Assembly (NCBI RefSeq): GCF_964340395.1
Contig: NC_135554.1
Location: forward strand, 5,084,975-5,148,974
Direction of reading: 5' to 3'
DNA length: 64,000 nt
Origin: Glandiceps talaboti
Taxonomy: Eukaryota > Hemichordata > Enteropneusta > Spengelidae
In this document: positions 1-9,382 of the stretch, in pieces
Layout of the letters: every line of letters begins with the position of its first letter
Position numbering within the stretch: the first letter of the stretch is position 1
Position numbers and translations under genes: made by a program
Notes under the pieces: generated by a model
The model's database searches: none
What the model was told of the DNA's origin: nothing
Seen by the model: only the letters and a program-made list of their open reading frames with translations

Positions 1-1044
1 AACAAATGGTTGAAAGGTCCAAATATGCATTACTGGGATCAACAGTTAAATTTTGCTGTTTGGTTAGCTACTACTGGATGCGGTGTTAGTATTCACGATC
101 ATTTGTATAATAAAAATATTCCTAAACAAATTGAATCATTTTTTAGATTCCACGTGTATTTTACAATAAGAAGAATATTGAATGTGCTTTCTTGCCCACT
201 ACCTGATGATGTTGATACATTTAGTACAGCCGATAATTTAATTCGGACTAAATTATAATACAGATTTTATATTCACATATGACAAAGCAGGAAACAACGG
301 TATAGGTATCGGATATGAATGGTGGGGAGGTAAAGCACATATAAAAGAAATCCAATATAAATTTCAAGATACAATGGTTGAATTACCTGATGCTCCAGAT
401 GAGGCTCACAGGAGTTATCATTGGCATAAATTTCAAAATGCCGACTATAAACCATACAACTAGTTTGTTTTAGAAAACAGTACGTGTTTTACAAAAGCGG
501 ATTTAGGACAATTGAATCGATCAATCGAAGCTTATGTATATATTGTATGTTAGGAAGTCAAGCAGACACACGAGTAAGTATATCAGACTCTGGCGGTGCC
601 GGACAAAAAATGATTTCATTACTTTAAGACGAGACGAGAGGCATCAACGAGGATAATAGTATACCCTGTTACCAAAATGTAATCAATGCAACGAGGGTAA
701 AGTTAGATCTAGCCATTTCTCCTTGTTTATGGTTAATTCCGAGTAAAATGATTATAAATTTGAATACGAATGTGGCGGGTTATAACAATTTCTTACAACA
801 GGCGACAGAAGATATGAAGTTCGGTTATAACAACATAAATAATGACATGAAAAAAACAGCATTAAAGGAAATGGAAGGTCATGATGACCCAGTTCAACGA
901 CTCGATAGCTCAGACGAAACGGTAGCAGCGGTAGCAGAGGTAGCAACGAGTACTGCTTCGACACCAGAGCATGACATTGTTCATGAATATTCAACGATTG
1001 GAATAATAGTTGGGGTAATATTTTTAAGTTACATATTTATATAG
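1..1044 (+). pseudogene. Virus-derived structural protein remnant with C-terminal membrane segment (left end outside window)
   Basis: The reading frame is already open at base 1, so the gene continues to the left. Coding runs in frame 1 to a TAA at 256, shifts to frame 2 (254-463, TAG at 461), continues in frame 2 to about 535, returns to frame 1 near 541, passes a TAA at 625, and stays open to 1044. The last part, from about 748, ends in a hydrophobic stretch (GIIVGVIFLSYIFI) that looks like a membrane anchor or membrane-active tail. The N-terminal part has a compact motif (NFAVWLATTGCGVS) that I associate with uncharacterised proteins of Polinton-like elements in cnidarians. A penton or minor-capsid role is only inferred from its place just upstream of the capsid and ATPase genes. 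The coding assignment is firm because homologous-looking frames resume after each break; the function is weak. Confidence 0.55.
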
Positions 1045-2058
1045 ATTTGTAGTAGGATGGCTGAATTTGATCCTTTTGATATTGATCCCTTTAAGGAAAA
1101 TGTAAATGAAGACCCTGGTAAAGACAGAGTATGAAATAGATATGTCAGATTATATGAAGCCAATGCAGCAAGAAACATCATTCATAGACCCGGTAGAAAC
1201 GGCAGTTTCTGCAGTAGATAAACTTACTGAATTAAAAACTAAAGTATTGTTGGAAACTATTGATGCAGTTATCAAAAAAAGTGACGTGAGTGACGTGGAA
1301 ATTAATCGAAGTGAATTCGAAACAAATACATATGTAGGAAAAGATGGAGAGTTGTATGATAAAATAAAAAATCAACGGATTACAAGAAAATGTAAACTTT
1401 TAGCTTATAGTACAATAAAAGGTAGAATTGGTACTGAAGCTGCTAATAGGCTTTTCTTAGACACTTCATCTAAAAAGCTTTTAAATTTAGATAAACTTGA
1501 ACGTGAACCTGGCTATCTCACACCACCAATAATTGGTCGTTTAAGGGACTACCAAGCAGGTCTCAGAAGAGATACTGTAGGTAACAAAGATGAAATCGCT
1601 AAGGTTGAATAGATAATTGAAGAATGGAATGAACTCAATCCTGAATATATAGTCATGCGTAAAGAGCTTGAAACGGCAAACAAGAGTTTAGAAGATTTGT
1701 ATGATCGAAAAAGAGAATTAGAAAACAGACAGAGAATCAAAGAATTATCACAAGACGAAAAAAAGGAATAAGCCAGAATTCAGATTAATATCCTAAAATA
1801 TAATAAAGAATCTGATATTTTACGCAATAAGTTAGCTGAGACATCTGCTTTGAAAGAAGTACTCAAAGACCCAGAACTCATTATTAAAGATAAGCTGACA
1901 ATTCTTTTCAAACGCAATGGAGTTACTATCGTTTCATTGGCAACAGCTCTCGGTTTGGTCATAACTACCATAGCCATTGCAATAGGAGTACCCACCAAAA
2001 CTACTAGTGGTAGCGGTAGCAGCAGCGGTGGTGGTGGTGGGCCAGTCAAAGCAGTTAT

Positions 2059-3083
2059 TAGTCCCCGCGGACGAAGTCCGGAACGGGGACTTATGGATTG
2101 GGTTCCGTCTGTCCGTCCGTCCGTGCGTCCGTCCGTCCGCAGCTGTTTCTTGGAGATGCCTGGACCGATTTTTTTCAAACTTGGTACAGGGGCAACATAC
2201 TATGGCATACATATGCACGTCAATTTTTTTTATGATACGATCCAATATGGCCGCCTAGCAACCATTTTGTTTGCGAATTTTTCCTGTCTAAAGCCATAAC
2301 TCAGACATGCTTTAACAGATCTCATTCAAAGTTGGTATTAGGACAGTGTTCTATGACATACATGTGCATATTCATTGTAGTCATGATACGATCCAATATG
2401 GCCGCCTAGCAGCCATTTTGTTTGTGAATTTTCATGTCCAAAGCTATAACCCAGACATCCTTGAACAGATCTCATTTAAAGTTGGTATTAGGACAGTGTT
2501 CTATGACATACATGTGCATATTCATTGTAGTCATGATACGATCCAATATGGCCGCCTAGCAGCCATTTTGTTTGTGAATTTTCATGTCCAAAGCCATAAC
2601 TCAGACATCCTTGAACAGATCTCATTTAAAGTTGGTATTAGGACAGTGTTCTATGACATACATGTGCATATCCATTTTCATTGTGATACGATCCAATATG
2701 GCTGCCTGGCAGCCATTTTGTTTGCGAATTTTCATGTCCAAAGCCATAACTCAGACATGCTTGAACAGATCTAATTTAAAGTTGGTATTAGGACAGTGTT
2801 TTATGACATACATGTGCATATCCATTTTCATTGTGATACGATCCAATATGGCTGCCTGGCAGCCATTTTGTTTGTGAATTTTCCATGTCCAAAGCCATAA
2901 CTCAGACTCCATATTCATCGTGATATGATCCCCCATACCCAACCAATCCTTTATTGTTGGAGGCATGTTCCATGTCCAACAAGCACACACAACATATCTA
3001 AGTCTGTTTGTTTTAGGTTCACAAATGTTGTTGCGTGATCAGAGTAGTGATAATTCCTTAAAACCCAATTATAGCGGGGACTA
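2059..3083. mobile_element. Non-autonomous inverted-repeat element (1,025 bp) carrying five 150-bp tandem repeats
   Basis: The left end TAGTCCCCGC (2059-2068) is the exact reverse complement of the right end GCGGGGACTA (3074-3083). If the outer TA pairs are the target duplication, the inverted repeat is the 8 bases inside. A GTCC-rich tetranucleotide tract lies at about 2105-2140, followed by 150-bp tandem units. The element sits inside the coiled-coil gene of the viral island. No transposase is encoded. Architecture with a tandem-repeat core resembles MITE-like or Helitron-like elements described from bivalves, but I cannot assign a family. Confidence 0.55.
2160..2935. repeat. 150-bp tandem repeat, about five copies
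   Basis: The anchor GATACGATCCAATATGG occurs at 2234, 2385, 2535, 2685 and 2835, giving spacings of 151, 150, 150 and 150. The copies are near-identical and end in a degenerate sixth copy around 2915-2935. Long open frames inside this array are products of the periodicity (150 is a multiple of 3) and are not called as genes. Confidence 0.9.
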
Positions 3084-3271
3084 TGTCATTCTCAATGACT
3101 TGTTAAACATGTTGTGGATGCACTGAAATGGCTCGGTAATAAAGCAGCGATGGCACTGCCGGGTATTTTAGGTTCTATTGTATCATTTGTTTCAAAAACA
3201 GCGGGGCAAGTGGTAGGATTTATAGGTGAGCATGTATGGTTGTTAGCAACTGCAAAAAAAAAATATTTATT

Positions 3272-3293
3272 TTATTTTATATAGTATAAGAAA
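3272..3293 (+). promoter_or_regulatory. TATA-like sequence just before the capsid gene start
   Basis: TATTTTATATAGTATAAG lies within 22 bases of the ATG at 3294. Similar TATA-rich sequence sits immediately before most start codons of the island (4547, 7931, 9030, 9383, 13343, 15021). It could be a shared core promoter with very short leaders. This is pattern-based only, in an AT-rich region. Confidence 0.35.
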
Positions 3294-4540
3294 ATGCCTT
3301 ACAATAAAGAACTTCAAGGTGATTAATCAAAACTAAATGCACTTGGTAGTAAAGGAGAGCGAACTCATCATGTTGTAATGTATAATCCAAATCATGCAAA
3401 ACCCGGTGAAGTTTTATATATCAGATGTCCAAAATTAGAGGACACTGTTGTTCTAACAGATAAATTCAATCTCGTCTTTGATCTTAAACTAGAAGGTCAT
3501 AATAAAAACTTTGTTGTTCAAAACCTGTCTGCCAATGTCATCAGTCGACTAGTTTTAAAATTTGAGGGGGAAATCTTAATGGATTTAACAGGCTACAACT
3601 TAATACAAATGTATAAAACAAAACACTGTATGGAATTCAGTCAGAAAATCTTAGAAAATTGAGAAGTGATAATATTGATGGAGTCGGTGGCGGAGATTTC
3701 TTAGGAGAGGCCGCACTTCATAAGGCATACAATACAAAATATGCAATCGATCTTGTGAAATTACATCCTATAACAAATGGTAATGGAGCTGTATATCCTT
3801 CGAGTTTAGGTAGTCATATCGAATGGGAGCTTACTCTTGCTCCTGTTAATCAAATCCTGGTAAGTGAAGACACAGATGGTTGGGATTATACTTTAGCCAA
3901 CATTCAACTTGAAAATGAAACGATAAGAGATCCAAAGTTAGCTATGGAAATTAAAGGTTATTACAACAGTGGTAAAAGTTTTCTTTACGAACATATCCAA
4001 CATTTCAGAACAATTAACTTCTCTGGTACAGATACTATTATTAACGAGAACATTAATATACCACGTAGAAGCCTGAAAGGTATTTTCATATTATTCAGCA
4101 AACCACAGCAAGAAAATGCATTAGACTCTGAATTATCCTTTAATCCTAGTATTAATTCTGTTGCAGTAACAATAGAAGGCATTGCAAATAAAGTATATGC
4201 ACAGGGATTATCTCCTAGAACATTTTGGGAAGAAACCAGACGTTATTTTATGGCGCCGGAGTTTTGCTGCTACGCTGGTAAAGGAATTGATAAACTAGAG
4301 AAAGTAACCGAAGCCACTTTTCTGTTGGATAAATACTGTTTGTTTATTGATTTAAGAAGTTTTAAAGATAATAAGTTTCATGGTAGTGGTCTGAAAGTCA
4401 TAAATACAAAATATGGAGTTCAGCTGGAAATTCAACGAGAAGCTACAAATCCGCAAGAAAGAATAACTGCAAATATTTTCATTATAAGTGATGCCAAGCT
4501 TAATATTGAAGGATCTAAATTAAAATCTATTATATATTAA
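3294..4540 (+). pseudogene. Probable major capsid protein (double jelly-roll type) of a Polinton/adintovirus-like element
   Basis: ATG 3294 follows a TATA-like box. A TAA at codon 11 (3324-3326) is followed in the same frame by a long frame beginning MYNPNHAKPGEVLYIRCPKL. A frameshift at about 3614-3635 moves coding to frame 2, which runs uninterrupted to TAA 4538-4540. The full span is about 415 codons. That is similar to double jelly-roll capsid proteins of small eukaryotic DNA viruses, though shorter than many. The sequence is beta-rich, with scattered Asn, Gly and hydrophobic residues and no enzymatic motif. The segment around 4039-4095 (NENINIPRRSLKGIFILF) is typical of the family as I know it from cnidarian elements. 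Position directly before the packaging ATPase supports a virion role. The capsid assignment is an inference from composition, order and recalled family features. A structure-based search would settle it. Confidence 0.55.
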
Positions 4541-4546
4541 TATAAT
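4529..4546 (+). promoter_or_regulatory. TATA-like sequence before the packaging ATPase
   Basis: ATTATATATTAATATAAT directly precedes the ATG at 4547, only 6 bases after the capsid stop codon, as in the other start-proximal TATA boxes of the island. Support is sequence pattern only. Confidence 0.35.
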
Positions 4547-4910
4547 ATGATCTGGCTTGAACCCCCTTTCAATATGCTTATTAGTGCTCCAACATGTTCA
4601 GGTAAAACAGAGTTCATTATGCAACTGTTACAAACGTATTACAAGCAAGAATGTATTCGATTACATTATCATAATCTGCCCGACGTTCATAAACAATAAA
4701 GCTTACGATAAAAAAATTATTTACAAAGACTCGGATATTATTATAATGATTCCCAACATAGAAAAAATAAATGAAAGTAGTGAACTCGCGTATGAGTGTT
4801 ATAAAAATACAAAAAGTCTAATCATACTAGATGACTGTGCTTTCACGAAGGATGTCAAATCTCGTGTCAATATTTTAACAAAATTGGCATTTTCAGCTCG
4901 TCATGATAAT

Positions 4911-4916
4911 ATTAGC
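4911..4916. repeat. Target site duplication, left copy (ATTAGC)
   Basis: ATTAGC at 4911-4916 is repeated at 7600-7605 on the other side of the LINE. The flanks can be extended with one mismatch (AATATTAGC against AACATTAGC). Both copies are in the same codon phase of the ATPase gene. Confidence 0.8.
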
Positions 4917-7599
4917 TTGAAATTGATTTGCTTGAAAGTAACAAAAACACTCAAAGGAATGTGGATGATATCTATGACAAATTTTGTAAGTGCTTTTTTA
5001 CAGAAACGGATTCTTTGCTAGACTATTAAGATTCCCCTACTTGTTCAAGGTATTCTAAAAGTTATAAACCCTTCTTGAACTCTGAACTCACAACATTGTG
5101 GAAAAGCATGCGGTCGAAAGAAAAATCCTTCCTTCATTGTAAAGGCTCAAAGTCACAAAGATTAAAAGCTAGACTGTCTTTTATTAATTCCAGGCATGCA
5201 TTTGATCGGCGATATAGACAGCTGAAAAGGTCTCACTATAGGAAACTTATGGATGCCATTGAGACTTTGAATACAGATAACCCAAACGAGTTTTGGAGCC
5301 ATGTGAATAAATTGGGTCCTAAAAGAAATAAAGATGTCCCCATGGAAGTTTACGATAATGATGGTTCTATAATTATGATACTGATGCAGTTCTAGATAGG
5401 TGGAAAGTTGATTTTGAAGGCCTTTACAATATACCGGAAGGGGCTCACTCATTTGACAGTGCTTTTTTCCAACATGCTGTGAGTAGTAAGATTCATCTAG
5501 AAAGGGATTGTATTGATTCTCAAAGTCACAATGTTTTTCTGAATCGTGATATTTCAATTGAAGAGGTTTATCAAGTAGTTAACAATGCAAAGAGTAAGAA
5601 AGCAGTGGGTTTAGATAACCTCCCTAATGAAGTGTTCAAAAATGATTTATCTGTAGCATTGCTTCATAGGTTATTCCAATATATATTTGTTTGGGTATTA
5701 TGCCAAGCATATGGGGGAAGCTATTATCAAACCTATTCAAAAGAATTTGCATAATGACCCACGTATCCCCTTAAATTACAGGAGCGTCAGTCTTCTCTCC
5801 ACTGTAATTAAACTTTTCTCAGGTATTCTAAATAATAAATTGGTGACATTTCTCGATTCAGAAAATCTAATAGTTGATGAACAAAATGGCTTTAGGAAAT
5901 CAAGGGCTTGTATAAATCACATATTTGTTCTAATATCCATAATTAGAAATAGAAAAGCTCAAGGTTTGTCAACTTTTGCTGCATTTGTAGACATGAAAAA
6001 AGCCTTTGATTGGGTTAACAGAGATATGCTATTTTATAAGTTACTTCACTATGGCATTAATGGTAATTTTTACAATGCTCTTAAGAATATGTATCACAAC
6101 ATATTTTCTTGTATCAATGTCAATGGTCTTTTGTCTCCATGGTTCAGTACAAGCTCTGGGGTTAGACAGGGGGATGTTCATTCTCCCACTTTATTTTCGG
6201 TATACTTAAATGATTTGGCAGTCGAAATTAATGACCTCCACATTGGCATTCCAGTGGGTGTTCGGATGATTAGTGTCCTACTTTATGCTGATGATATAGT
6301 GATTGTATCAGATTTCGAAGATAAACTTCAAGGAGCAATCACAGTACTCGCCCACTGGTGTCAAAAGTGGCGTATGGTCGTTAATGAGGCCAAAACACAA
6401 ATTGTACATTTTAGGGGTCCAAATATTGAGAGAACAAATTTTGTTTTTCAATACAACGATAAAGCATTAGTTATGGTTCCTAGTTACAAATATCTTGGGT
6501 TGTACTGGACGAATTTTTAAATTTTGAGGTAACAGCAGGTACACTAAGTGATGCAGCGGGCAGGGCGTTAGGAGCGGTAATCTCAAAAATACACAAATAC
6601 AGGGATTTTAGATTTCGCCCTTTTACCACTTTATTCGACTCTTGTGTTATACCAGTTGCAGATTATTGCTCTGGGATATGGGGTTATGTTGATTATATGA
6701 AATGTGAATCTTTACAAAATAGTGCAATAAGATATTTTCTTGGGGTGCATAAATTTGCACCAAATCTTGCCATAAATGGTGATATGGGTTGGACTTCATC
6801 TAATGTGAGACATAAACTGAATATTCTCAGATTTTGGAATAGAGTGGTTAAGATGCCAAATGATAGAATCACTAAAGCTGTCTTTTTGTGGGATTACAAT
6901 TTAAGAGATAGATACAAGAATTGGTCTTATGACATATCTAATGTATTCAGAAATATTAATTTACAAAATAAGTTTTTAAATCTTGAAGCTTTAAATTTGA
7001 ATGATGCCTCTTGTAAGTTAAAAGAGACTTTTGAAAGGAAGTGGTTTACTGATGTGTGTAGAAAACCCAAGTTAAGAACATATGTTTCTTTTATTCTCGC
7101 TCAGTTTAGAACTGGCATTTTACCTTTAAAAGTAGAAACAGGTAGATTTCAACAGCTACCAGTGGAGGACAGAACCTGTAATCTTTGTTTAGGATGAGAA
7201 ACACTTTCTTTTTGATTGCTGTCTGTATTATTCTCTAAGAGATACTTTATTTAGTAAAGTGTGTGCTTTATACCCAGAATTCAGTGCTTTTCAAATTATC
7301 GATAAGATTGAACTACTGATGATCAAAACACCTGACCTGTTGGCAAACTTTATCTTTGATGCTTATAATAAGAGAAAGGAGACAATGTATAATTTGTAAG
7401 ATATACTCCTCACACTTGAAAAAAATGTTTCTTTCTTTATGTATTTATTTATTTTGCAACAAATTGGATTTGTGTCTTATAAGCCCAAGGGCTGGATGTG
7501 GCAAGTTTTAATAACATTAGTACCAAATCATATAAACAAATGTATACTTTAAGTCGGCATAGGACACGTAAAAAAATAAAATACAACAACAACAACAAC
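4917..7599 (+). mobile_element. 5'-truncated non-LTR retrotransposon inserted in the viral ATPase gene
   Basis: The element starts directly after the left ATTAGC copy, already inside its coding frame, so it is 5' truncated and lacks the endonuclease. It ends in an (AAC)n tail (about 7583-7599) before the right ATTAGC copy. Length is 2,683 bp. The 3' untranslated part (7400-7582) includes TAAGCCCAAGGGCTGG, which resembles the tail of a candidate SINE near 37.6 kb. Clade is not certain; the terminal Cys/His finger fits the I/Jockey supergroup. Confidence 0.85.
4919..7399 (+). pseudogene. LINE reverse transcriptase, multiply frameshifted
   Basis: Coding starts in frame 2 at 4919 with an in-frame TAA at 5027 and continues to about 5375. 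It moves to frame 1 (about 5377-5700), then frame 2 (about 5690-6520), frame 1 (about 6530-7194), and frame 2 again (7193-7399). RT landmarks are visible: a palm segment with FVDMKKAFDWVN (about 5985-6020), SSGVRQGDVHSP, and the catalytic YADD (about 6286-6297). The C-terminus has a Cys-x2-Cys plus His/Cys finger (CNLC, then HFLFDC) typical of LINE ORF2 proteins. At least four frameshifts and a stop make it inactive. The decay suggests the insertion into the viral gene is old. Confidence 0.85.
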
Positions 7600-7837
7600 A
7601 TTAGCGTATGGGTACTTACGCAACAATTTACGAGTATCGCCAAGACATTTCGAGAAAATATTGGCATGCTTGTTCTGTATTACACACCAAGTAAAAATGA
7701 TGTTAAAGAGATAATTGAAAACTATGGAATGAAATTAAATAAAAAAGAAATTAGTGAATTTATCAACCAATTAAAATATACTCCTTAGTGTAATTAGTGT
7801 TTCGATTAAGACAACCTTATAGTAATGATCTGGTATA

Positions 7838-8470
7838 ATGTTAATTAATGATATTTTATGGCTATTCATTGCGTTAGTTATCATCTACTATTTTCAAAAA
7901 ATAAGATATATTTTTATATTATATAACAAAATGGAACAGACGTTGACAGATATTTTACAGCCAGTTGAATCGGCAGCACCAGTATCAGAACAGGTGTCTC
8001 CAATAGCTAAATACAGAGAAAGATTACTATGTATCATTGCTGCTGGACAATCAAAAGCTTTCTTGGGAAACAATTTCACTCTCGAATATATTGAAAAAGT
8101 GAGCGATAAAGAAATGGAAAAGTATTATAAAATATATAAAAGCACTTACAGTTCTCTCGTAAGTGATAATATTGTAAATGGGGTTTTATTTGGGATTAGT
8201 AAATTAGTAGGACTTGTGCTTCCAGTGCATGAGGTGAATAAATTAAGGGATGACTTGAAGAACAATTTTCTTGTTACAAATCAATGCAAACAACTTACTG
8301 GAAAGTTAGCATACAGTTATGGTCCTCTTTTAGCATTGACAAGTGGTGGTCTCACTATTTTAAAGGTGATTCAAAATGCTCACATTCACTATTGCTATTT
8401 TGCTAGACGACATGTTTGTGAAATGTATACTGGTTTTAAAACTTTAAAAAAGCGTCTGCAAACACCTTAA
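7838..8470 (+). CDS. Unknown viral-island protein, intact frame; start probably at 7931
   Basis: The frame from ATG 7838 to TAA 8470 is unbroken (210 codons). The 31 residues before the internal ATG at 7931 include a hydrophobic run (DILWLFIALVIIYYF) that could be a membrane anchor. ATG 7931 is preceded by a TATA-like sequence (TATTATATAAC), as at other starts of the island, so the shorter 179-residue product is the better guess. The protein is mixed alpha, with Lys and Tyr-rich stretches and a moderately hydrophobic segment in its last third (about 8300-8370). I do not recognise a named family. Its position right after the packaging ATPase suggests a virion or morphogenesis role. It is one of the few long frames in the island without a break. 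Confidence 0.5.
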   Translation: MLINDILWLFIALVIIYYFQKIRYIFILYNKMEQTLTDILQPVESAAPVSEQVSPIAKYRERLLCIIAAGQSKAFLGNNFTLEYIEKVSDKEMEKYYKIYKSTYSSLVSDNIVNGVLFGISKLVGLVLPVHEVNKLRDDLKNNFLVTNQCKQLTGKLAYSYGPLLALTSGGLTILKVIQNAHIHYCYFARRHVCEMYTGFKTLKKRLQTP

Positions 8471-8777
8471 AATGACCTTTTTTCAGTCAGTTCCCTTCGG
8501 ATTTACTTCGAGAGTTTTCGGGTATTTCCGGTCACACCTAGACCACGGGATTTTATGACGTGATAAGGAGACATGGTTAGCACGTAGCCTATGACGAGCG
8601 TAGTCAATAGGTGAATAAAACTCAACAGCATTGTGAAAAAATACATTGCTGGTGGTTGTAATAGACATCAGTAAACAAAAACTACAGTCTACATGTCTTA
8701 TTAACCAACACTTACTGATATTTACTCACACTTCCTGACTAATTGTCAGTGTCTGTGGGTATAAATGCTAAAATATC
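8471..8777. other. Intergenic stretch of the viral island
   Basis: A 28-codon frame begins at ATG 8471, directly at the end of the upstream gene (MTFFQSVPFGFTSRVFGYFR, then stop at about 8556). The rest has only short frames. It could be the remnant of a small basic virion peptide, but nothing identifies it. TATAAA at about 8760 may serve the next ORF. Confidence 0.3.
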
Positions 8778-8984
8778 ATGTCCCCCTTTAGCATGATCAT
8801 AAAAGCAATTCTATTATACTTAGGACAATATCAGGAGGCAGATAAAATACCAGAGTTGAAAACAAAAGCACATGTACAAAATATAATTCTGGAACAGTAT
8901 TGGAATAAATGGAATGTAGAATATGAGATAAAATTTAGTTGGTGGCGTTTACGTTGGCGTCAAATATTTAAAAAAATAAAATAA
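8778..8984 (+). CDS. Small basic ORF of the viral island (68 aa), function unknown
   Basis: ATG 8778 lies about 18 bases after a TATAAA sequence and the frame is open to TAA 8982-8984. The N-terminal half is mixed. The C-terminal third is Trp, Arg and Lys-rich (SWWRLRWRQIFKKIK) and could bind nucleic acid or membrane. No family is recognised. The gene is short enough to be chance in AT-rich DNA, but its place in the otherwise closely packed, co-directional gene row and the promoter-like spacing favour a real gene. Confidence 0.35.
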   Translation: MSPFSMIIKAILLYLGQYQEADKIPELKTKAHVQNIILEQYWNKWNVEYEIKFSWWRLRWRQIFKKIK

Positions 8985-9029
8985 TCATTTAAATACATAT
9001 TTAAAAATATATTATTATAAATATATACT

Positions 9030-9328
9030 ATGAGAAATAACTGTGATACTTGCGGTAAGTCAGCGCCTGAATTCAAATGTGAAAAATGCAACAAGCGTTT
9101 TAAACATAGGCATAATTTTATTAAACATGAAAATATAAAACATTCTTGCGAGAATAAAAAAACGTGAATATCTTGATTCATGCCCAATATGTGATCGTAT
9201 TTTTGCTGAATTCACATGTGATAAATGCGGGTTTCCATATAAATATGAGTTGTGGTTTAGAATTTGGTAGTCATTTTTCGTTGTATAGACATAATAAGAA
9301 AAGTTGTAAATTACAAAAAATCAATTGA
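9030..9328 (+). pseudogene. Two-module Cys/His zinc-finger protein, frameshifted
   Basis: The first frame (ATG 9030 to TGA 9167, 45 residues) reads CDTCGK..., FKCEKCNKRF, then His and a final Cys. A second module follows one frame over from 9166 (CPICDRIFAEFTCDKCGF), and after another shift from about 9240 a third stretch (SHFSLYRHNKKSC) completes it, ending at TGA 9326-9328. The two modules share the pattern Cys-x2-Cys, then Phe-x-Cys-x2-Cys-x3-Phe or Tyr, then Phe-x2-His and a final Cys. Such C2H2/C2HC fingers bind nucleic acid or protein. The gene sits just before the DNA polymerase gene, which has its own Cys/His finger, so a replication or transcription role is plausible but unproven. 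Start choice rests on the TATA-like sequence immediately upstream. Confidence 0.55.
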
Positions 9329-9371
9329 ATAAATAATTAGTATAAAAAATATGAATAAAAAAATATATCTT

Positions 9372-9382
9372 ATTTATATAAT
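9372..9382 (+). promoter_or_regulatory. TATA-like sequence before the DNA polymerase gene
   Basis: ATTTATATAAT lies directly before ATG 9383. It matches the TATA-rich start-proximal pattern of other genes in the island. Pattern-based only. Confidence 0.35.

Larger units (their letters stand above)
1057..3283 (+). pseudogene. Virus-derived coiled-coil/membrane protein, split by a 1-kb repeat element
   Basis: The gene starts at ATG 1057, 12 bases after the stop of the preceding gene. It shifts from frame 1 to frame 2 near 1105-1130, then stays in frame 2 to about 2058 with stops at 1610 (TAG) and 1769 (TAA). The part at 1613-1850 is rich in Glu, Lys, Arg and Leu and reads as coiled coil. It is followed by a hydrophobic segment (VSLATALGLVITTIAIAIGV, about 1927-1990) and a Ser/Gly linker. 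At 2059 the frame meets an inserted element that ends at 3083. After it, from about 3099 to 3283, comes another hydrophobic tract with Trp and Gly (frame 0) ending in TAG, which looks like the C-terminus. The layout resembles putative membrane-active virion proteins next to capsid genes in Polinton-like elements. That role is inference; no enzymatic motif is visible. Confidence 0.5.
4547..7788 (+). pseudogene. A32/FtsK-like DNA packaging ATPase, split by a LINE
   Basis: The gene starts at ATG 4547 in frame 2. The Walker A loop is visible (SAPTCSGKTEF, about 4577-4609). A frameshift at about 4640-4656 moves coding to frame 0, which contains the Walker B strand (LIILDDCAF, about 4821-4847) and a Ser-Ala-Arg-His stretch. 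The frame is interrupted at 4916/4917 by a LINE and resumes at 7600, in the same phase, with VWVLTQQFTSIAKTFREN and a C-terminal part ending at TAG 7786-7788. These are hallmarks of HerA/FtsK-family packaging ATPases of Polintons, virophages and adintoviruses, which drive genome packaging into the capsid. Removing the LINE and one copy of its 6-bp duplication leaves about 185 codons, shorter than many family members. The gene is clearly non-functional now because of both the frameshift and the insertion. Confidence 0.8.

Noticed and set aside
2346-2877. Overlapping 97- and 142-codon frames in the viral region
   Set aside because: They are translations of the 150-bp tandem repeat, whose length is a multiple of three, so frames stay open by periodicity.
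8483-8668. 61-codon minus-strand frame in the viral island
   Set aside because: No recognisable features, against the gene direction of the island, and in a short spacer.
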